Below are positions 46,710 to 47,611 of a DNA stretch of 47,611 bases, piece by piece. This stretch comes from Paracoccaceae bacterium. GTDB lineage: Bacteria; Pseudomonadota; Alphaproteobacteria; Rhodobacterales; Rhodobacteraceae. Location: positions 1 through 47,611 of the forward strand of contig CACKSH010000012.1 in NCBI GenBank assembly GCA_902602765.1, read 5' to 3'. Under the pieces are notes generated by a model. It was given only the letters and a program-made list of their open reading frames with translations, did not search any database and had not been told where the DNA came from. How positions within the stretch are numbered: position 1 is the stretch's first letter; every line of letters begins with the position of its first letter. The translations under genes and the position numbers were made by a program.

Positions 46710-47611
46710 TTAAAAAATCGATTTAAATTGGTCTATATTAGAGCTGTCGTAAGTAAAAGGATCAGCCATCGCTGCAGAATTTGTATCATCTAGAGTTACA
46801 GATCCCATACGACCCATTGGAATATTAGCACCAGACGATGCATCAGAGCCCGTGGCTATTGAATGAGCCAACATTGTAGCGGAATATCCAAGATCAATCG
46901 GGTTCCAAATGGCAAAACTCTTTGTTGCTCCAGAATCTACACATCCAGCCATTTCTGATGGAAGCCCCAAACCAGTCACATTAATTTCACCGATTTTTCC
47001 AGCATCTGTTACTGCCTGACAAGAAGCAAGTATACCGACTGTAGTAGGTGCAATAATGGCTTTTAAATTAGGATAAGAAGCCATTAGGCCTTGCGCCTCA
47101 CGGTAAGACTTATCTGAGAGATCATCACCATAAACCGTAGCAACCAAGTTTACTCCCTTATAATTTGGTAAAACTTCCTTAGCTGCTTCAATCCATGCAT
47201 TCTGGTTTGTAGCGGTGGCGGTTGCTGATAAAATTGCGACATCTCCACCATTCGGCATATGATCGGCAGCAAGCTTAATTATTGTATTACCAATAAGCGG
47301 TGTCGAAGATGGGTTTAAGTGCATTTGACGACCATCTTGAGCCACTCCAGAGTCCCATGAAATTACTGTGATTCCGCGGCTCATAGCTTTTTTAAGAGAT
47401 GGAACCAAAGCATCTGGATCATTCGCAGATATCGCAATAGCATCAACTCCCTGCGCAATTAAAGAATTAATCACTTCGATCTGGCCCTCTGCGGTAGTAT
47501 CTGTTGGGCCAGTATAAATAATTTCAACACCACCCAGTTCAGCGGCTGCTTCTTGAGCGCCTTCTGCTGCAGCCTCAAAAAATCCAATGCCTAGTGCTTT
47601 AACAACTAGAG
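46710..47611 (-). CDS. rhaS: Rhamnose-type ABC transporter substrate-binding protein (RhaS-like), 5' end outside window
   Basis: The frame is open to the right edge of the window; 300 codons are visible and the signal peptide and start lie beyond 47611. It is a Peripla_BP_4-type sugar-binding protein: LVVKALGIGFFEAAAEGAQE, YTGPTDTTAEGQIEVINSLI and AQGVDAIAISANDPDALVP make up the first lobe, TVISWDSGV is the hinge strand, and INVTGLGLPSEMAGCVDSGA is in the second lobe. These blocks are characteristic of RhaS of rhizobia and related bacteria. It binds the sugar in the periplasm and is probably the first gene of the operon, or follows a regulator outside the window. Confidence 0.88.
   Translation of the reverse strand, partial: LVVKALGIGFFEAAAEGAQEAAAELGGVEIIYTGPTDTTAEGQIEVINSLIAQGVDAIAISANDPDALVPSLKKAMSRGITVISWDSGVAQDGRQMHLNPSSTPLIGNTIIKLAADHMPNGGDVAILSATATATNQNAWIEAAKEVLPNYKGVNLVATVYGDDLSDKSYREAQGLMASYPNLKAIIAPTTVGILASCQAVTDAGKIGEINVTGLGLPSEMAGCVDSGATKSFAIWNPIDLGYSATMLAHSIATGSDASSGANIPMGRMGSVTLDDTNSAAMADPFTYDSSNIDQFKSIF

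Overview
The window is AT-rich chromosomal DNA from a bacterium that most resembles a pelagic, low-GC alphaproteobacterium (Rhodobacterales-like or SAR116-like; inferred). Pointers are the RhaSTPQ-type rhamnose ABC transporter with RhaM and RhaK-type kinases, a candidate sRNA with an exposed CUCCUCCC loop, several GFA-domain zinc proteins, ProXp-ala, and microproteins of a style I associate with Rhodobacterales. Base composition is even and TGA works as a stop. I found no rRNA gene, complete tRNA, CRISPR array, transposase or integrase.

Layout. 1-9.8 kb: cupin and GFA proteins; a divergent diheme cytochrome c / cytochrome b561 pair around a perfect palindrome; an AlkB-type monooxygenase; small secreted proteins; a decayed GFA pseudogene; then an EamA transporter, a YpeA-like acetyltransferase, a peroxiredoxin-like protein and a ceramidase-like membrane protein. 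10-19 kb: small single-domain proteins, ProXp-ala, a chain of very short genes ending in a CDGSH-like microprotein, two glutathione S-transferases, a GAF-domain operon, a frameshifted secreted protein, a pentapeptide-repeat protein and a rhodanese. 19-26 kb: a structured non-coding stretch, more small proteins, and a 50-residue peptide with 14 cysteines. 26-39 kb: creatininase-like protein, an L-fucose-dehydrogenase-like SDR, a second SDR, serine hydrolase, DUF924 protein, the candidate sRNA, EamA transporter, TauD-type dioxygenase, a cysteine-synthase-family enzyme and an NAPE-PLD-like lipoprotein. 39-47.6 kb: a minus-strand 6-deoxyhexose operon in transcription order rhaS (cut by the window end), rhaT, rhaP, rhaQ, rhaM, FGGY kinase, class II aldolase, second FGGY kinase.

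How the genes work together. Only the last block is a clear pathway: import of L-rhamnose or a related 6-deoxyhexose, anomer interconversion, phosphorylation and aldol cleavage, with stop/start overlaps through much of the operon. Much of the rest is accessory. About fifteen genes encode 87-139-residue proteins that look like single ferredoxin-like (dimeric alpha/beta barrel) domains, several of them recognisable paralogues, and there are three intact GFA genes plus one dead copy.

The strongest unexplained signals are: a 39-nt element present four times without gaps, always upstream of a plus-strand gene and ending in a GCTAC-N4-GTAGC hairpin; the Cys-rich peptide gene; the CDGSH-like microprotein; the anti-Shine-Dalgarno sRNA; paired hairpins built from four copies of one 8-mer; and a 117-bp imperfect direct repeat carrying a tRNA-3'-end-like segment. 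All assignments rest on reading motifs by eye; no database search was possible.
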